DNA of 24,407 nucleotides from Candidatus Sifarchaeum marinoarchaea. GTDB taxonomy: Archaea; Asgardarchaeota; Sifarchaeia; Borrarchaeales; Borrarchaeaceae. The notes beneath the pieces were generated by a model. The model saw only the letters and a list, made by a program, of their open reading frames with translations. It did not search any database and had not been told where the DNA came from. The position numbers and the translations under genes were made by a program. Of the stretch, positions 14,405 to 23,560 are shown one piece after another. The stretch spans positions 1-24,407 of the forward strand of contig JAECRW010000006.1 of NCBI GenBank assembly GCA_016294985.1, in the 5' to 3' direction. How positions within the stretch are numbered: the stretch's first letter is position 1; the number at the start of each line of letters is the position of its first letter.

Positions 14405-15160
14405 CTAGTATTGGCTTTTTCTCAATAATAATTGACACATCTGAACAAGGATTTCCCTAAAGACAGGAATTTTAATAAAAGAACTAAAGGGGAGGTATCG
14501 TGGCTCCATTGTCACTATATCAAATTTAAGAGCCTTTACAAGGGCTAATATATTTGCAATCGTACATGGTTTGTAAAGCCAGGGAGGTCCATTGTTTAAA
14601 ATTCGCCTAGTTCTTTTTGAGATTAATTTTGACAATGATAACGGGAACATGTTAAATGGTCGTATTGTATGACCTCCAACAAAACTGTATAAAGGAGGAA
14701 AACTAAGATAAAGCATGCCATTAGGGCTTAAACACCTATGGAACTCACTAAGTAAAATGTCTCTTGAGAGCACGTGTTCTATGAGACTTGAGGCAATAAT
14801 AATATCAAAAGAATTACTCTTGAACGGAAGAAAAAGTGCATTTGCAGTTATTTGAGAAATTAAGAGATTTCTAGTTTTTTTCTTAATTTTATGAAGGTAT
14901 TCATGCTCCTCAGATCGCATATCAATTGAAATCACATTGCCACCGTGACGGGCAAATTCGAAAGAATAACCCCCATAGAGGCAACCGCAATCCAAAATTC
15001 GCTTACCTTTAACCGTTACCGAATTTACCTCTAAAAACTCTAATAAATGGATAGCTTGGAGTCTCTGAAAGGTAAAATAACTTTTTGGTCGATTTTCATT
15101 CCTTTTTTTGCCCATCTGATAAAGTTGCCGAGTAAATGAATAAGAAATCTTTGGACGCAT
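14405..15160 (-). CDS. Class I SAM-dependent methyltransferase, surface-glycan locus
   Basis: This 251-aa cytoplasmic methyltransferase has motif I ILDCGCLYGGYSFEFA near residues 55-70, an acidic residue after strand 2 (ISIDMRSEEHEYL), LPFKSNSFDIIIASSLIEHV as motifs II/III, and LSPNGMLYLSFPP. The C-terminal part, with GGHTIRPFNMFP and PWLYKPCTIANI, resembles methyltransferases found in polysaccharide and glycosyltransfer clusters. The acceptor is unknown. The start is ATG 15160 with AGAAGG upstream. The gene lies 118 bp downstream of a membrane glycosyltransferase on the same strand and converges with the RNase Z-like gene. Modification of a surface sugar or lipid carrier is an inference from this context. 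Confidence 0.8.
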   Translation of the reverse strand: MRPKISYSFTRQLYQMGKKRNENRPKSYFTFQRLQAIHLLEFLEVNSVTVKGKRILDCGCLYGGYSFEFARHGGNVISIDMRSEEHEYLHKIKKKTRNLLISQITANALFLPFKSNSFDIIIASSLIEHVLSRDILLSEFHRCLSPNGMLYLSFPPLYSFVGGHTIRPFNMFPLSLSKLISKRTRRILNNGPPWLYKPCTIANILALVKALKFDIVTMEPRYLPFSSFIKIPVFREILVQMCQLLLRKSQY

Positions 15161-15278
15161 AATAGATTGCCTTCTATTTGTACTAAGATCTTAAAAAATG
15201 GTTTTCTGTTACTTGTTGTAATAAATTGTTTTTCTTACACAATAATCGATTTTCATCTGTTTCGTGAAAATTAAAATA

Positions 15279-16829
15279 TTATTTATCTTTTACAAAAATA
15301 TGGACTTCTGGACTATCGTCTATGTAAATTATATTTTCTAGGTGCGTATTCGGAATTTCGCTAATTAGGTGGTAATTGTAAAGACTATATTCCTCTTCAT
15401 AATTTCTAATAATGAAAACACACACATTATCATCGATAATCGATTTACTTGTTGGATCTCCAGTAAAATAGTCTTCAAATAGCTCAATATCGTAGATCGA
15501 CGGATAATAATCTTCTGTTAAAAACGCAATTGACCACTTGAAAAATGGGAGTGTAACAATTACCGTGTCTTGCGAGTAATCATTGTCCTTTAAGAATTGT
15601 GCTGCCTCATTTAGTCCATATCCAGAAGAACTCGATTCAATATATTGACGTTTTATAGCATTTGGCAATCTTTCTTCATTATTAGGTTGTGTTACCGTTC
15701 CATAAAGGTATATTGACGTATCAAAGATACATATAAAGACAAAAAGTAACAATAAGCCTTGCATTAGTATTTGTCGCTGTTTTGTAACGCGAAAATACTT
15801 AAGCTCCTCAAATAAGGTTGTAATTACCCTACTACTAGCGATATAGATACTGGGAACTGCAGGCATGAGATATCTGGGATAGAACCGGACTGCAGGCCAG
15901 AAAGATACTAGGACAACTGCTATCCAAATTAGAATTAAAATATCTTCTTCCTTCCTGCGAAACCATAGTATGGGAATAAAAAGTAAAGTAAGAATGAGCG
16001 TGGGCCATCCAAGAAAATCTTGAACCCAAGAGGCGAGGTAAATAATTCGTGTGTAGATTTCAAAGACAGAAAATAATTGTGCAATATCAACGTCGACCCT
16101 ACCTGGTGATCGATATATATCAAAATTATGAGTAAACGCCCAGTAAAGGTAAGGTGAATGGATAGCTATGGCAACAAGTAATGAGGCCCAGAACATTTTC
16201 TTTTTAAACACATAACGATACCTGCTATTTATCACTAGGAAAAGGGCTATAATTATGAAGGCTATAGCGCCATTTTGTTTAGTATTCGTTGCCAGACCAA
16301 GAAATACCCCCCCAAGTAGAAGGAAGATATCATTTTCTTGTTTAATGCCCATAAAGTATGTAAGGAGTGATGCAGTTATCAGGAGGGTCAATAAAGCTTC
16401 TTGCATGGCTAGTCGACTATACCACGCATGAAACACAGAAATACTCAATAGAAGAGCGGAAAGAAGGGCTAATATCCACTCATTGTATAATTCCTTCGTT
16501 AGTTTCCACAAGACAACTACCGAAAGAATGCCCGAGACCGCGGAAATAAAGCGAGCTGCAAATAAGTTAATGCCAAAGGCATGATAGGAAAGGCTATAGA
16601 GAAATGCCGATAGGAAAGGTTTTCTGGACCATTCTACGGTGGTGTAAAAAACGCTGTAAAACGAATAATCACTCTGATAGATCTTTAATCCCCAGTAGCA
16701 CCACAATCCTTCATCATAGAAGATCGGGACTTTCTCTAAACTCCATAGGCGAATGACTGCCGCAAGTATTATAATCGCAAGAAGATAGATGTATTCTAGG
16801 TTAACTCTCTCTAATTTATTCCAAAGCAC
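15279..16829 (-). CDS. GT39/ArnT-like polytopic membrane glycosyltransferase
   Basis: This 516-aa protein has a hydrophobic multi-span N-terminal region, roughly ten or more segments up to about residue 370, followed by an extracytoplasmic soluble tail. The first loop carries FYDEGLWCYWG with the acidic DE pair, the catalytic signature of PMT/ArnT-type GT-C enzymes, which use lipid-linked sugars outside the membrane. KPFLSAFLYSL, ISAVSGILSVV and the RFYPRYLMPAVP loop fit the same family. It starts with GTG 16829, supported by GGAGG eight bases upstream. A TATA-like TTTTAAAT lies near 16905. It probably glycosylates a surface protein or lipid; sugar and acceptor are not predictable. A second member of the family lies on the other strand at 17634. 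Confidence 0.85.
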   Translation of the reverse strand: MLWNKLERVNLEYIYLLAIIILAAVIRLWSLEKVPIFYDEGLWCYWGLKIYQSDYSFYSVFYTTVEWSRKPFLSAFLYSLSYHAFGINLFAARFISAVSGILSVVVLWKLTKELYNEWILALLSALLLSISVFHAWYSRLAMQEALLTLLITASLLTYFMGIKQENDIFLLLGGVFLGLATNTKQNGAIAFIIIALFLVINSRYRYVFKKKMFWASLLVAIAIHSPYLYWAFTHNFDIYRSPGRVDVDIAQLFSVFEIYTRIIYLASWVQDFLGWPTLILTLLFIPILWFRRKEEDILILIWIAVVLVSFWPAVRFYPRYLMPAVPSIYIASSRVITTLFEELKYFRVTKQRQILMQGLLLLFVFICIFDTSIYLYGTVTQPNNEERLPNAIKRQYIESSSSGYGLNEAAQFLKDNDYSQDTVIVTLPFFKWSIAFLTEDYYPSIYDIELFEDYFTGDPTSKSIIDDNVCVFIIRNYEEEYSLYNYHLISEIPNTHLENIIYIDDSPEVHIFVKDK

Positions 16830-17144
16830 TCAAGTTGCCTCCGAAAGGCATTGATGGATTTGTGAGTTATTGACGAATGTAAAACGTGAATATCATTGAA
16901 TAGATTTAAAATGATCACCAATTCTAGTTATGAGGAAATATACAACCATTTTAAGACTTCAACAGATGGGAATATATGATGCAACAGAATCGATGCCGAC
17001 CATCTGAGTCTTTTTTAATTCAGTTTTTCGGGAATATGGCAAGAAAATATTTTTATTTTTTGGCCACCTCAGGTTGCAAAGGAACGATGATCTATATTTT
17101 TGGTTAACATTTTCGATTTGAATAAATCTCAAGGCTGATTCGAA
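16830..17144. other. Divergent intergenic region of the glycosyltransferase locus
   Basis: The 315 bp hold probable promoters for both flanks: TTTTAAATC on the minus strand near 16905 and TATATTTTTGG on the plus strand near 17092. An open minus-strand frame (16959-17180) has no ribosome-binding site, is rich in unlikely residues and overlaps the next gene, so I do not call it. No RNA or repeat is visible. Confidence 0.5.
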
Positions 17145-17624
17145 ATGGCACATTTTTCCGCTAAGGAAGCATTGACGCATATTATCTCCGTAGTATTGCT
17201 AATTATCATTATTAGAATTGTGGGGAGAATATTTATCAGCGTATTGTTTGATATTCAATGGGAATCTTTCGTCAAATATATTGTGCAAATATATTCAAGT
17301 GCCTTCCCACTATTTCTTGTGTGCGGTATAATTTGTGGGTTTTTAAGTGGATTTGCACGCGTATACAACCTAAAGGATGACGTCTTTTTTAGAGATTATA
17401 TTGTTATAGCATTTCTTGGATTCTTAGGAAGTGCCATAGGAGATATTATATTCTTAACATTGGATTACTCAAAATCATACATCCAAATCCTTCCTGGTGA
17501 TTTACCAATCATTTTCATTCAACTTTATCAATCTATTATTTATTTTGCGAGTTTCTTTTTCATTGGAAGTATCATTTGTAGTGTATTACTGAAATATCCA
17601 AATTGGCGAATACTTAAGGAGTAG
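17145..17624 (+). CDS. Small four-helix membrane protein, function unknown
   Basis: This 159-aa very hydrophobic protein has about four membrane segments: residues 12-34, 51-72, 84-106 and 128-150. The loop between segments 2 and 3 (ARVYNLKDDVFFRDY) is charged. I do not recognise a family. It precedes the GT39-type gene by nine bases in the same direction, so the two are almost certainly co-transcribed. A role in flipping, anchoring or assisting the glycosyltransferase is possible but unproven. The start ATG 17145 has only a weak GGCTGA upstream. The composition, rich in Ile and Phe, fits a membrane location. Confidence 0.7.
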   Translation: MAHFSAKEALTHIISVVLLIIIIRIVGRIFISVLFDIQWESFVKYIVQIYSSAFPLFLVCGIICGFLSGFARVYNLKDDVFFRDYIVIAFLGFLGSAIGDIIFLTLDYSKSYIQILPGDLPIIFIQLYQSIIYFASFFFIGSIICSVLLKYPNWRILKE

Positions 17625-17633
17625 AGAGAAATA

Positions 17634-19136
17634 ATGGAACGCCCACTTCAAATCCTCAAAAAAAATATAGCATCCGTAAGCCTAGAACAAATAATCATGA
17701 TTGGAATTCTTATTCTTGCTCTTGTTTTTAGAATATGGAATTTGGCAGGCATTCCCCGATTTGGTTATGATGAGGGTGACTACTGTGATGTTGCTGAAAA
17801 TACTGCAAATGGACGATTCATGTGGTGGAGCCATAGTTTTGATGGACCTGCTTGGTTTTATATGCCCTTATTCTTTTTATTTGCCGCTACATCATTCAAA
17901 ATTTTTGGAGCGGGAGTTGTCCAAGCACGTGCAATTTCGGCGATTTTTGGTACATTAACATGTTATCTTGCCTATAAATTCGGCAAAGATATACTACATA
18001 ACGTAAGAGTAGGCATGCTAGCTGCAATCCTCTACGCAATTGATGCATATGTACTAACCATCGATAGAACTGCGCTATTAGACACTACACAATCGTTTTT
18101 CATTGCCCTTTCTATTTTTTTTTGGTATCTTAATTATAAAAGGAGTAAACAAAAGTATGCGCTTATTTCTGGTATATGCGCAGGATTGGCAATCCTTACA
18201 AAACCAACAGGCGTATTTGCAATATTTATTATATTTGGAGGTTCTCTCTTTGATATTATAAAGGGAAAAAAGGAACTACGGCAGTCTTTGTATAACTTTA
18301 TTATCGCATTGTGTATATGTGTCTTTGTCGTAATCCCATATTTCGTAATTGCAAATGTAATGGATCCCAATGCATATCAAATGATGTATTCATACTATAT
18401 ATCGCGACCACAAAGCGGCGAAGCACAAGCTATCTTTTATCTTTTCCTTGCAATAAGATCAAATCCACTTATTTTCGGCTTTGGATTTATTGGCGTGGGA
18501 TATTCAATCATAACGAAGAAAAAGGAAACTTTCCTTTTTCTCCCATGGATTCTAATACCTACATTAATCCTCTTAACTTCACGCAGGTTACCCCTCAGAT
18601 ATCTTTCACCACTATTTTTACCTCTTGTCCTTTCGACAGCCTATTTCATTATTAATATAGAAATGCTGTTCAAAATACACAACAAAAACATTTTTGGAAA
18701 AGTTCTTGAAGTATTAGCTAGCCCAAACGCATTATTGTCAATATTAGTGGTTTTCATGGTTCTAATAGGACTCTTTAATACGCTCAACAGAACTAAGACG
18801 ATCTTTACTTCAGAAGGAGATTATGAACCGCAACAAGTAGCAGAATATTTAGATCTATATGTCAATGAAAAGGCTGTAATAGTTGGAAGCCCTGCAATCG
18901 ACTTTCTCTCAAAAAAACACGTATTTCATGATATGCAAACACTCATTGAAAACGCAGAACGCCATGGTAACTACACTCTTCACCAATCGTTAGCAAGAAA
19001 ACTTGATTATCTTATCATCGATCCCGACTGGAAATATGGGTGGGGAATCTCCTTTGAGCTCCAAGAATATTTAGAGTCGTATTGTGTCATTGAAAGAACT
19101 TTCGGAGATACAGATTTATATCGACGTGTTCTTTGA
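17634..19136 (+). CDS. GT39/ArnT-like polytopic membrane glycosyltransferase
   Basis: This 500-aa GT-C type enzyme has a first membrane segment at about 20-37, followed by the extracytoplasmic loop FGYDEGDYCDVAENTANG, which contains the acidic catalytic signature. Then come FDGPAWFYMPLFFLFAA, a series of about ten more hydrophobic segments, and a soluble tail of roughly 100 residues. It resembles the enzyme encoded at 15279-16829 in layout but is quite diverged, so they probably use different sugars or acceptors. ATG 17634 has AAGGAG about 15 bases upstream, nine bases after the small membrane protein. With the methyltransferase, it points to assembly or decoration of surface glycoproteins or glycolipids. 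Confidence 0.85.
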   Translation: MERPLQILKKNIASVSLEQIIMIGILILALVFRIWNLAGIPRFGYDEGDYCDVAENTANGRFMWWSHSFDGPAWFYMPLFFLFAATSFKIFGAGVVQARAISAIFGTLTCYLAYKFGKDILHNVRVGMLAAILYAIDAYVLTIDRTALLDTTQSFFIALSIFFWYLNYKRSKQKYALISGICAGLAILTKPTGVFAIFIIFGGSLFDIIKGKKELRQSLYNFIIALCICVFVVIPYFVIANVMDPNAYQMMYSYYISRPQSGEAQAIFYLFLAIRSNPLIFGFGFIGVGYSIITKKKETFLFLPWILIPTLILLTSRRLPLRYLSPLFLPLVLSTAYFIINIEMLFKIHNKNIFGKVLEVLASPNALLSILVVFMVLIGLFNTLNRTKTIFTSEGDYEPQQVAEYLDLYVNEKAVIVGSPAIDFLSKKHVFHDMQTLIENAERHGNYTLHQSLARKLDYLIIDPDWKYGWGISFELQEYLESYCVIERTFGDTDLYRRVL

Positions 19137-19330
19137 GAGAGACGTCGAATTTGACATTTTCATTCGAGTGTATTTGATCAAATCGTTACTAATCGATCTT
19201 ATCGCTCGCTGTGATACATTCTATTGTACATAATCGCTTCGATGCTGTTTTCCAAAAGTTTTTAACCTATACTAGTTTTTATAGAAAAAACGAAAATTTA
19301 GCCCTATATGACATATTTTTGGTGCTTTAA

Positions 19331-19918
19331 TTGAGCAAAAAGAAGTATAAGAGAGAAATAATTGAAACTGTTGTTCTTATAATAATTGCTGTTGTAGGTT
19401 CGTATGCAGTGTTCATTGGGCTTGAGATAGGGCTTGGAACATATCCTGAAAGTCCGCTTCGCGCAGTTTCTTCAGGAAGCATGCGACCCGCTTACAATGT
19501 TGGCGATTTACTCGTTATACAAAGTTTACCTAGCGATAAACTTCAAGTAGATGATGTGATCGTTTTTGAAGTATCTACAAGATCATATGATATTGTACAT
19601 CGTATTATAGAGATACAATACAGAAATCAAGATGGCAAACTATATTTTAGGACTAAGGGTGATAATAATCCGTCTCCAGATTACTGGAGAGGCAGTGAAT
19701 GTTGGAATGGAATGATACCTGAAGAGAATGTTATTGGTAAAGTTATTTTTTCTGTTCCACTCATAGGATATGTTTCACTAGCGGTATCAAGTGAATATGG
19801 AGTTCTAGTCATAGGAGCAGTTATCCTTCTAATTATTCTAATCTCAATTCCATTTGGGGAAACAAAAACGCCTGAAGATGAGGAAAAAATTACAAATAGA
19901 AAAGATCAGAATAATTGA
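19331..19918 (+). CDS. Archaeal signal peptidase I (SEC11-like, Ser/His type)
   Basis: This 195-aa membrane protease removes signal peptides from exported proteins. There is one N-terminal membrane segment (about 10-34), the catalytic serine S50 in SSGSMRPAY, the H90 motif DIVHRII which replaces the bacterial lysine, and D111 in TKGDNNP. A second hydrophobic segment at about 156-174 leaves a charged C-terminus inside. The Ser-His(-Asp) arrangement is the archaeal/eukaryotic ER type. It begins with TTG 19331, supported by GGTG seven bases upstream; no in-frame ATG precedes S50. It follows the glycosyltransferase after 194 bp and has its own AT-rich upstream region, so it is probably a separate unit. 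A link to secreted, glycosylated proteins is plausible. Confidence 0.92.
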   Translation: MSKKKYKREIIETVVLIIIAVVGSYAVFIGLEIGLGTYPESPLRAVSSGSMRPAYNVGDLLVIQSLPSDKLQVDDVIVFEVSTRSYDIVHRIIEIQYRNQDGKLYFRTKGDNNPSPDYWRGSECWNGMIPEENVIGKVIFSVPLIGYVSLAVSSEYGVLVIGAVILLIILISIPFGETKTPEDEEKITNRKDQNN

Positions 19919-19978
19919 CGTTCGTAAACCACCAAAAAAGTTAAAAAGCGAGGTCTCTAAGATTAGTGGGCGATTTAA

Positions 19979-21250
19979 TTGGTAGAAGTAGAACTAAAAT
20001 ACGGAGAAGAAACCATTTATGCCGATATAAGTGACAAAAACTTATTGGGCGTTATTTCGAGCAAAAAGAATCCTAACAGTGAAAATTCAATACCAAATCT
20101 TAGTTTTGAACATGCTATTAATAATCCTGTAGATAAATCATGTTTTGATAAGCTTTTCGATAGGAACGATAAAGCATGCATTGTAGTCAACGATAACACG
20201 AGAATCACTCCTAGCAAAAAAATCCTACCTGTTCTGCTTAATAGACTTGCCAATTTGGGCATTAAAGATGAAAACATTGAGATACTTATTGCAGTTGGCA
20301 GTCACCGCTTCGTAACAGAAAAAGAAATGGATGATTTATTGGGCAAAGAAATAGTCAATCAATTTGTAGTAGAAAATCATAATTGCCAAGCTGATGATTT
20401 AGTCTATTTAGGAATGACGCATTTACAGACTCCTGTGGAACTAAATAGAAAGTTTGTTGAAGCAGATAAACGAATAACAATTGGAGATGTAGCATTTCAT
20501 TATTATGCAGGTTACACGGGTGGTCGAAAAAGCATTTTACCCGGAATTTCAAGCTTACGAAGTATTCAGAAAAACCATTCAAATCTTATTCATCCAGATG
20601 CAGTTACAGGAAACCTAAACGGCAATGTCATTCACGTAGATATGAATGAAGCTGCTGAAAAAGCTAAAGTTGATTTTAGCATAAGTGTTGTACTTGATTC
20701 AAATAAAGAAATTGTAGAAATCGCCACTGGAAACATTTTCTCTTCTTTTGAAGCATGCGTGAAAAAAGTAGACGAGATGTTTAAGGTTTATGTAGATAAA
20801 GCTGCAGATATCGTCTTAGTGAGTTCGGGAGGATTCCCGAAGGATATCAACCTTTATCAAGCTCAAAAAGCGATTGAGCAGGCACAGACGATAGTAAAAC
20901 CTGGCGGTCAACTGATAGTAATTGCAGAATGCAGAGATGGTATTGGGCACAAAGTCTTTGATGAATGGATGTACCAGTATAAAACTCTTGAAGAATTGAG
21001 TAAACAAGTTCAAACTAATTTCAAGCTTGGTGGGCATAAGGCGTATTACATGCGAAAAACCATGCAAAAGGCAGACATCGTCCTCGTTTCAGAATTAGAT
21101 TCCGAGTTGGTAGAAGATCCCTTCAATATGACTCCTTCAGATAGTCTTGAAGATGCGCTAGAACTAGCTTTCTCAAGGATGGGCAATGATGCAAGCGTAT
21201 GGACGCTTCCTATAGGAGGAGAAACGCTTCCTCTAATTACTCCCTCTTAG
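19979..21250 (+). CDS. larA: LarA-type nickel-pincer racemase/epimerase
   Basis: This 423-aa LarA homolog is a nickel-dependent lactate racemase or related 2-hydroxyacid epimerase. The residues known from the Lactobacillus enzyme fall at almost the same numbers: D72 and R75 (NDNTRITP), H109 (VGSHRF), H174 (FHYYAGYTGGRK), K184 which would carry the pyridinium thioamide cofactor, H200 as nickel ligand, and K297 (YQAQKA). The active site therefore appears complete. Substrate is uncertain because many LarA homologs act on other 2-hydroxyacids or sugar acids. No larB, larC or larE cofactor-synthesis gene is in the window, so these must lie elsewhere if the enzyme is active. It begins with TTG 19979, with GTGGG eight bases upstream, 60 bp after the signal peptidase. 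Confidence 0.88.
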   Translation: MVEVELKYGEETIYADISDKNLLGVISSKKNPNSENSIPNLSFEHAINNPVDKSCFDKLFDRNDKACIVVNDNTRITPSKKILPVLLNRLANLGIKDENIEILIAVGSHRFVTEKEMDDLLGKEIVNQFVVENHNCQADDLVYLGMTHLQTPVELNRKFVEADKRITIGDVAFHYYAGYTGGRKSILPGISSLRSIQKNHSNLIHPDAVTGNLNGNVIHVDMNEAAEKAKVDFSISVVLDSNKEIVEIATGNIFSSFEACVKKVDEMFKVYVDKAADIVLVSSGGFPKDINLYQAQKAIEQAQTIVKPGGQLIVIAECRDGIGHKVFDEWMYQYKTLEELSKQVQTNFKLGGHKAYYMRKTMQKADIVLVSELDSELVEDPFNMTPSDSLEDALELAFSRMGNDASVWTLPIGGETLPLITPS

Positions 21251-21312
21251 TTTAATTTTACCGGGGAGAATCCTCCTTCATAAATAGTGTAGTTCACCTG
21301 CATTAAATTCCA

Positions 21313-22503
21313 TTATTCGAATGTCCAGTCTTCTAGATTCTCTGAAATTTTTCTCAGCAGTAATTTTGATTTTAACTTGGATAGGGAAAGAATTAGTTTA
21401 ACAAGATGTTTGCAGAACTTCTTTTGACGTTTTCGGTGTTTCCAGTCACCGCAGTTGTGGCGGATAAGTTGCTCTCTTTCATCGATCAGAATAGTATAAT
21501 CTCTTATGTTGGCTGAGATTCTTTGTTTTTCTATTTTCATGTCTTTTAATTCATCGATTTTCATCACCCTTCCGCTAAGAATTCTTCCTTCGTCGGCAAA
21601 CAGTCTCAATAGTGATTCAGTGGTTTCCTTCCTCTTTTTATTAGCCGCTTCTTTTGGTGCACCTTCGATGAAGTCGAACAGAGTTTTTGCCTTTGGTTGT
21701 GGTTTAGGAGGAGTTTTGCGGAATCGTTTGATTCGTTCCCTGGTTTCATTTTGCAAGGGAGTCGCAACACCCAACATGTCTAGGATATCCAAACAGTTCT
21801 CTGGTGCATAACCATGATAATGATTGTTAAAATAACCATATACTACGTTTACGCTTTCCTGTGCTTCCTGAATCTTAGGCACCCATTCTTTGAGTTCATC
21901 TTCGCTGTAATGATAATTATACCAAGGTTTCTTTCCTCTCCCGTGCCAGCGAAAATAGGCGAAGTTTGTAGTGATTTCAATGTCAGGAGGTAGGTGCGGT
22001 TCGTCAACTATCGTGTACGCGAGTTTATATTTATCGAGTAATTCAAAGGATTTACTGCTCAGCCATGTTTTATTTCTGAACTCGATGGCAAATTGAAACT
22101 GTTCTGGAAGGATTGTATAGAATGCTTCAACTTTGCTGGGGTTAAATTTCAATCTTGGCGGTAATTGAACAAGGAGACAACCTAATTTCCCTCCTTCGGC
22201 AAGTGGTTGCATGAGTTGTAGAAACTGGTTAAGGTCTTCTTCAACTCCTTTATCAACTAGCAGTTCCTTGTCGTGAGTTATTTGCCCTGGAAGTTTTGCA
22301 CAAAATATAAAGTCTTTTGGGGAGTAACGCAACCACCCTATGACGATTTCTTTTTTGGGATAGGCATAAAACGTGGAATTAATCTCCGAAGTATTAAAGA
22401 CGCTGGAATAAGCGGATAATTTGCTTTTACTCGCGTCAACATAAAACGGGCCCGTCCATTCATCGTAACTCCAGCCTGAACACCCGAAAAAAAGCTTTGT
22501 CAT
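21313..22503 (-). CDS. DUF72 protein with C-terminal SWIM-like zinc-finger motif
   Basis: This 396-aa protein has an N-terminal DUF72 TIM-barrel-like domain (about 1-250) with FGCSGWSYDEW, EINSTFYAYP, FCAKLPGQITHD, VQLPPRLKF, AIEFRNKTW, FRWHGRG and GYFNNHYHGYAPEN. A Lys/Pro-rich linker (about 260-290) leads to a C-terminal region with H349-x-C351-GDW and C364-x-H366 (FCKHLVKLIL). That arrangement resembles the SWIM motif CxC...CxH with His in the first position. SWIM motifs often bind nucleic acid or protein. The biochemical role of DUF72 is not known. ATG 22503 is chosen over 22521 because GGAGGAGG lies just upstream. It is divergent from a second DUF72 gene, and a Y-family polymerase follows, which hints at nucleic acid metabolism. 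Confidence 0.82.
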   Translation of the reverse strand: MTKLFFGCSGWSYDEWTGPFYVDASKSKLSAYSSVFNTSEINSTFYAYPKKEIVIGWLRYSPKDFIFCAKLPGQITHDKELLVDKGVEEDLNQFLQLMQPLAEGGKLGCLLVQLPPRLKFNPSKVEAFYTILPEQFQFAIEFRNKTWLSSKSFELLDKYKLAYTIVDEPHLPPDIEITTNFAYFRWHGRGKKPWYNYHYSEDELKEWVPKIQEAQESVNVVYGYFNNHYHGYAPENCLDILDMLGVATPLQNETRERIKRFRKTPPKPQPKAKTLFDFIEGAPKEAANKKRKETTESLLRLFADEGRILSGRVMKIDELKDMKIEKQRISANIRDYTILIDEREQLIRHNCGDWKHRKRQKKFCKHLVKLILSLSKLKSKLLLRKISENLEDWTFE

Positions 22504-22551
22504 ATTGCCTCCTCCACACAATCTTATTTATGAAAAAAGATAATAACTTTT
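22504..22551. promoter_or_regulatory. Compact divergent promoter region of the two DUF72 genes
   Basis: Only 48 bp separate the two starts. On the plus strand TTATTTATG (22524-22532) lies 28 nt before ATG 22552, so that gene is probably leaderless. On the minus strand ATAAAAGTTATTA (about 22540-22552) would start transcription near 22526, leaving room for GGAGGAGG before ATG 22503. The two promoters overlap, so they may compete or be co-regulated. Confidence 0.5.
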
Positions 22552-23466
22552 ATGGAAATCCGAATAGGGACAGGTGGATGGGCTTATTTTACCGTGCCGG
22601 GAATGAATAGCCTTAGCGCGTATTCAAAGGCATTCGATTATGTAGAGGTTAACTCGACTTTTTATGAAATTCCGTCTGCGGAATTGGTAAAATCGTGGAG
22701 AAAGCGTGTACCTGAAGGCTTTGAGTTTTCGGTGCGGTGTCACAGGAGTATAACCCATCAGTATTTGCTTAGACCCGTTCCTGAAGCTATAGCTAGCTTT
22801 AATAGAATGATTGAAATCTGCCGCTTGCTTCGATCTGCATATCTGCACATTTTGACACCTCCGCAACTGGAATTTACCGATCGAAGAATTGAAGTTATTC
22901 GAGACTTCTTTTCAACAATGGATACCGCTGGAGTAAGATTAGTCTGGGAACCTCGAAGTCTGGAAGCAAAGATTAATAGAGAAGTAATCAAAATTATGGA
23001 GGATTACAATATCGTCCATTGCGTAGATCTCTCTAGACAAACTCCCTTAAGAGAATCTGATGTGTTGTATTCAAGACTCTTCGGAAAGGGTCGTCATACT
23101 CTGTATCAATTCACTGATCAAGAGCTCAAAGAAGTTGATCAAAAGGCAAAGGAATTAAGAGCAAGAAAAATCATGCTTGCCTTTCATGGGATTAGAATGT
23201 ATAAAGATGCGGCGCGATTAAAGGTTTTTCTAAAATCTGGTTCTTTTCCTAGAGTCACAAAGAAATTGGGTCTTGAATCTTTGCAAGAAGTATTGATGGA
23301 AGACGCAAAATTCCCTATCACAAAAAAGGCGCTTTTAGAAAAACAAGGTTGGAAAGTCATCGATCTAGCAGAGACAGAGAGAGTGCATGCGAGTTACTAC
23401 TTAGAACTACTCCCTGAAAGGACGTACGAAAACGTAAGGGAGATAATCAGAGAATTACAAAAATGA
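22552..23466 (+). CDS. DUF72 protein with C-terminal helical extension
   Basis: This 304-aa second DUF72 protein has GTGGWAYF at 6-13, YVEVNSTFYEIP, FEFSVRCHRSITHQ, LHILTPPQLEF, LVWEPRS and HCVDLSRQTPL. It lacks the SWIM-like tail of its neighbour. Instead, the last ~60 residues (FPITKKALLEKQGWKVIDL ... LELLPERTYENVREIIREL) form a helical domain that resembles DUF2795-type modules; I hold this lightly. The sequence is well diverged from the other copy, so they are not recent duplicates. ATG 22552 appears leaderless, given the TATA-like element 28 nt upstream. The Y-family polymerase starts 94 bp downstream in the same direction and may be co-expressed. Confidence 0.82.
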   Translation: MEIRIGTGGWAYFTVPGMNSLSAYSKAFDYVEVNSTFYEIPSAELVKSWRKRVPEGFEFSVRCHRSITHQYLLRPVPEAIASFNRMIEICRLLRSAYLHILTPPQLEFTDRRIEVIRDFFSTMDTAGVRLVWEPRSLEAKINREVIKIMEDYNIVHCVDLSRQTPLRESDVLYSRLFGKGRHTLYQFTDQELKEVDQKAKELRARKIMLAFHGIRMYKDAARLKVFLKSGSFPRVTKKLGLESLQEVLMEDAKFPITKKALLEKQGWKVIDLAETERVHASYYLELLPERTYENVREIIRELQK

Positions 23467-23560
23467 AATAGGAATTGGAAACTCTGTTAGTTTTATCACT
23501 TCGATCGCAGTCTCCCTATCTATAAATTCGATTACTTCATTCTCTTCACATTTGGAAAAA

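Noticed and set aside
16959..17180. 73-codon minus-strand ORF in the glycosyltransferase intergenic region
   Set aside because: It overlaps the start of the plus-strand membrane protein, has no ribosome-binding site or promoter, and its product looks like no real protein.
21260..21285. GGAG-AAT-CCTCC inverted repeat between larA and DUF72 genes
   Set aside because: The stem is four base pairs without a T tract, too weak for a terminator call.
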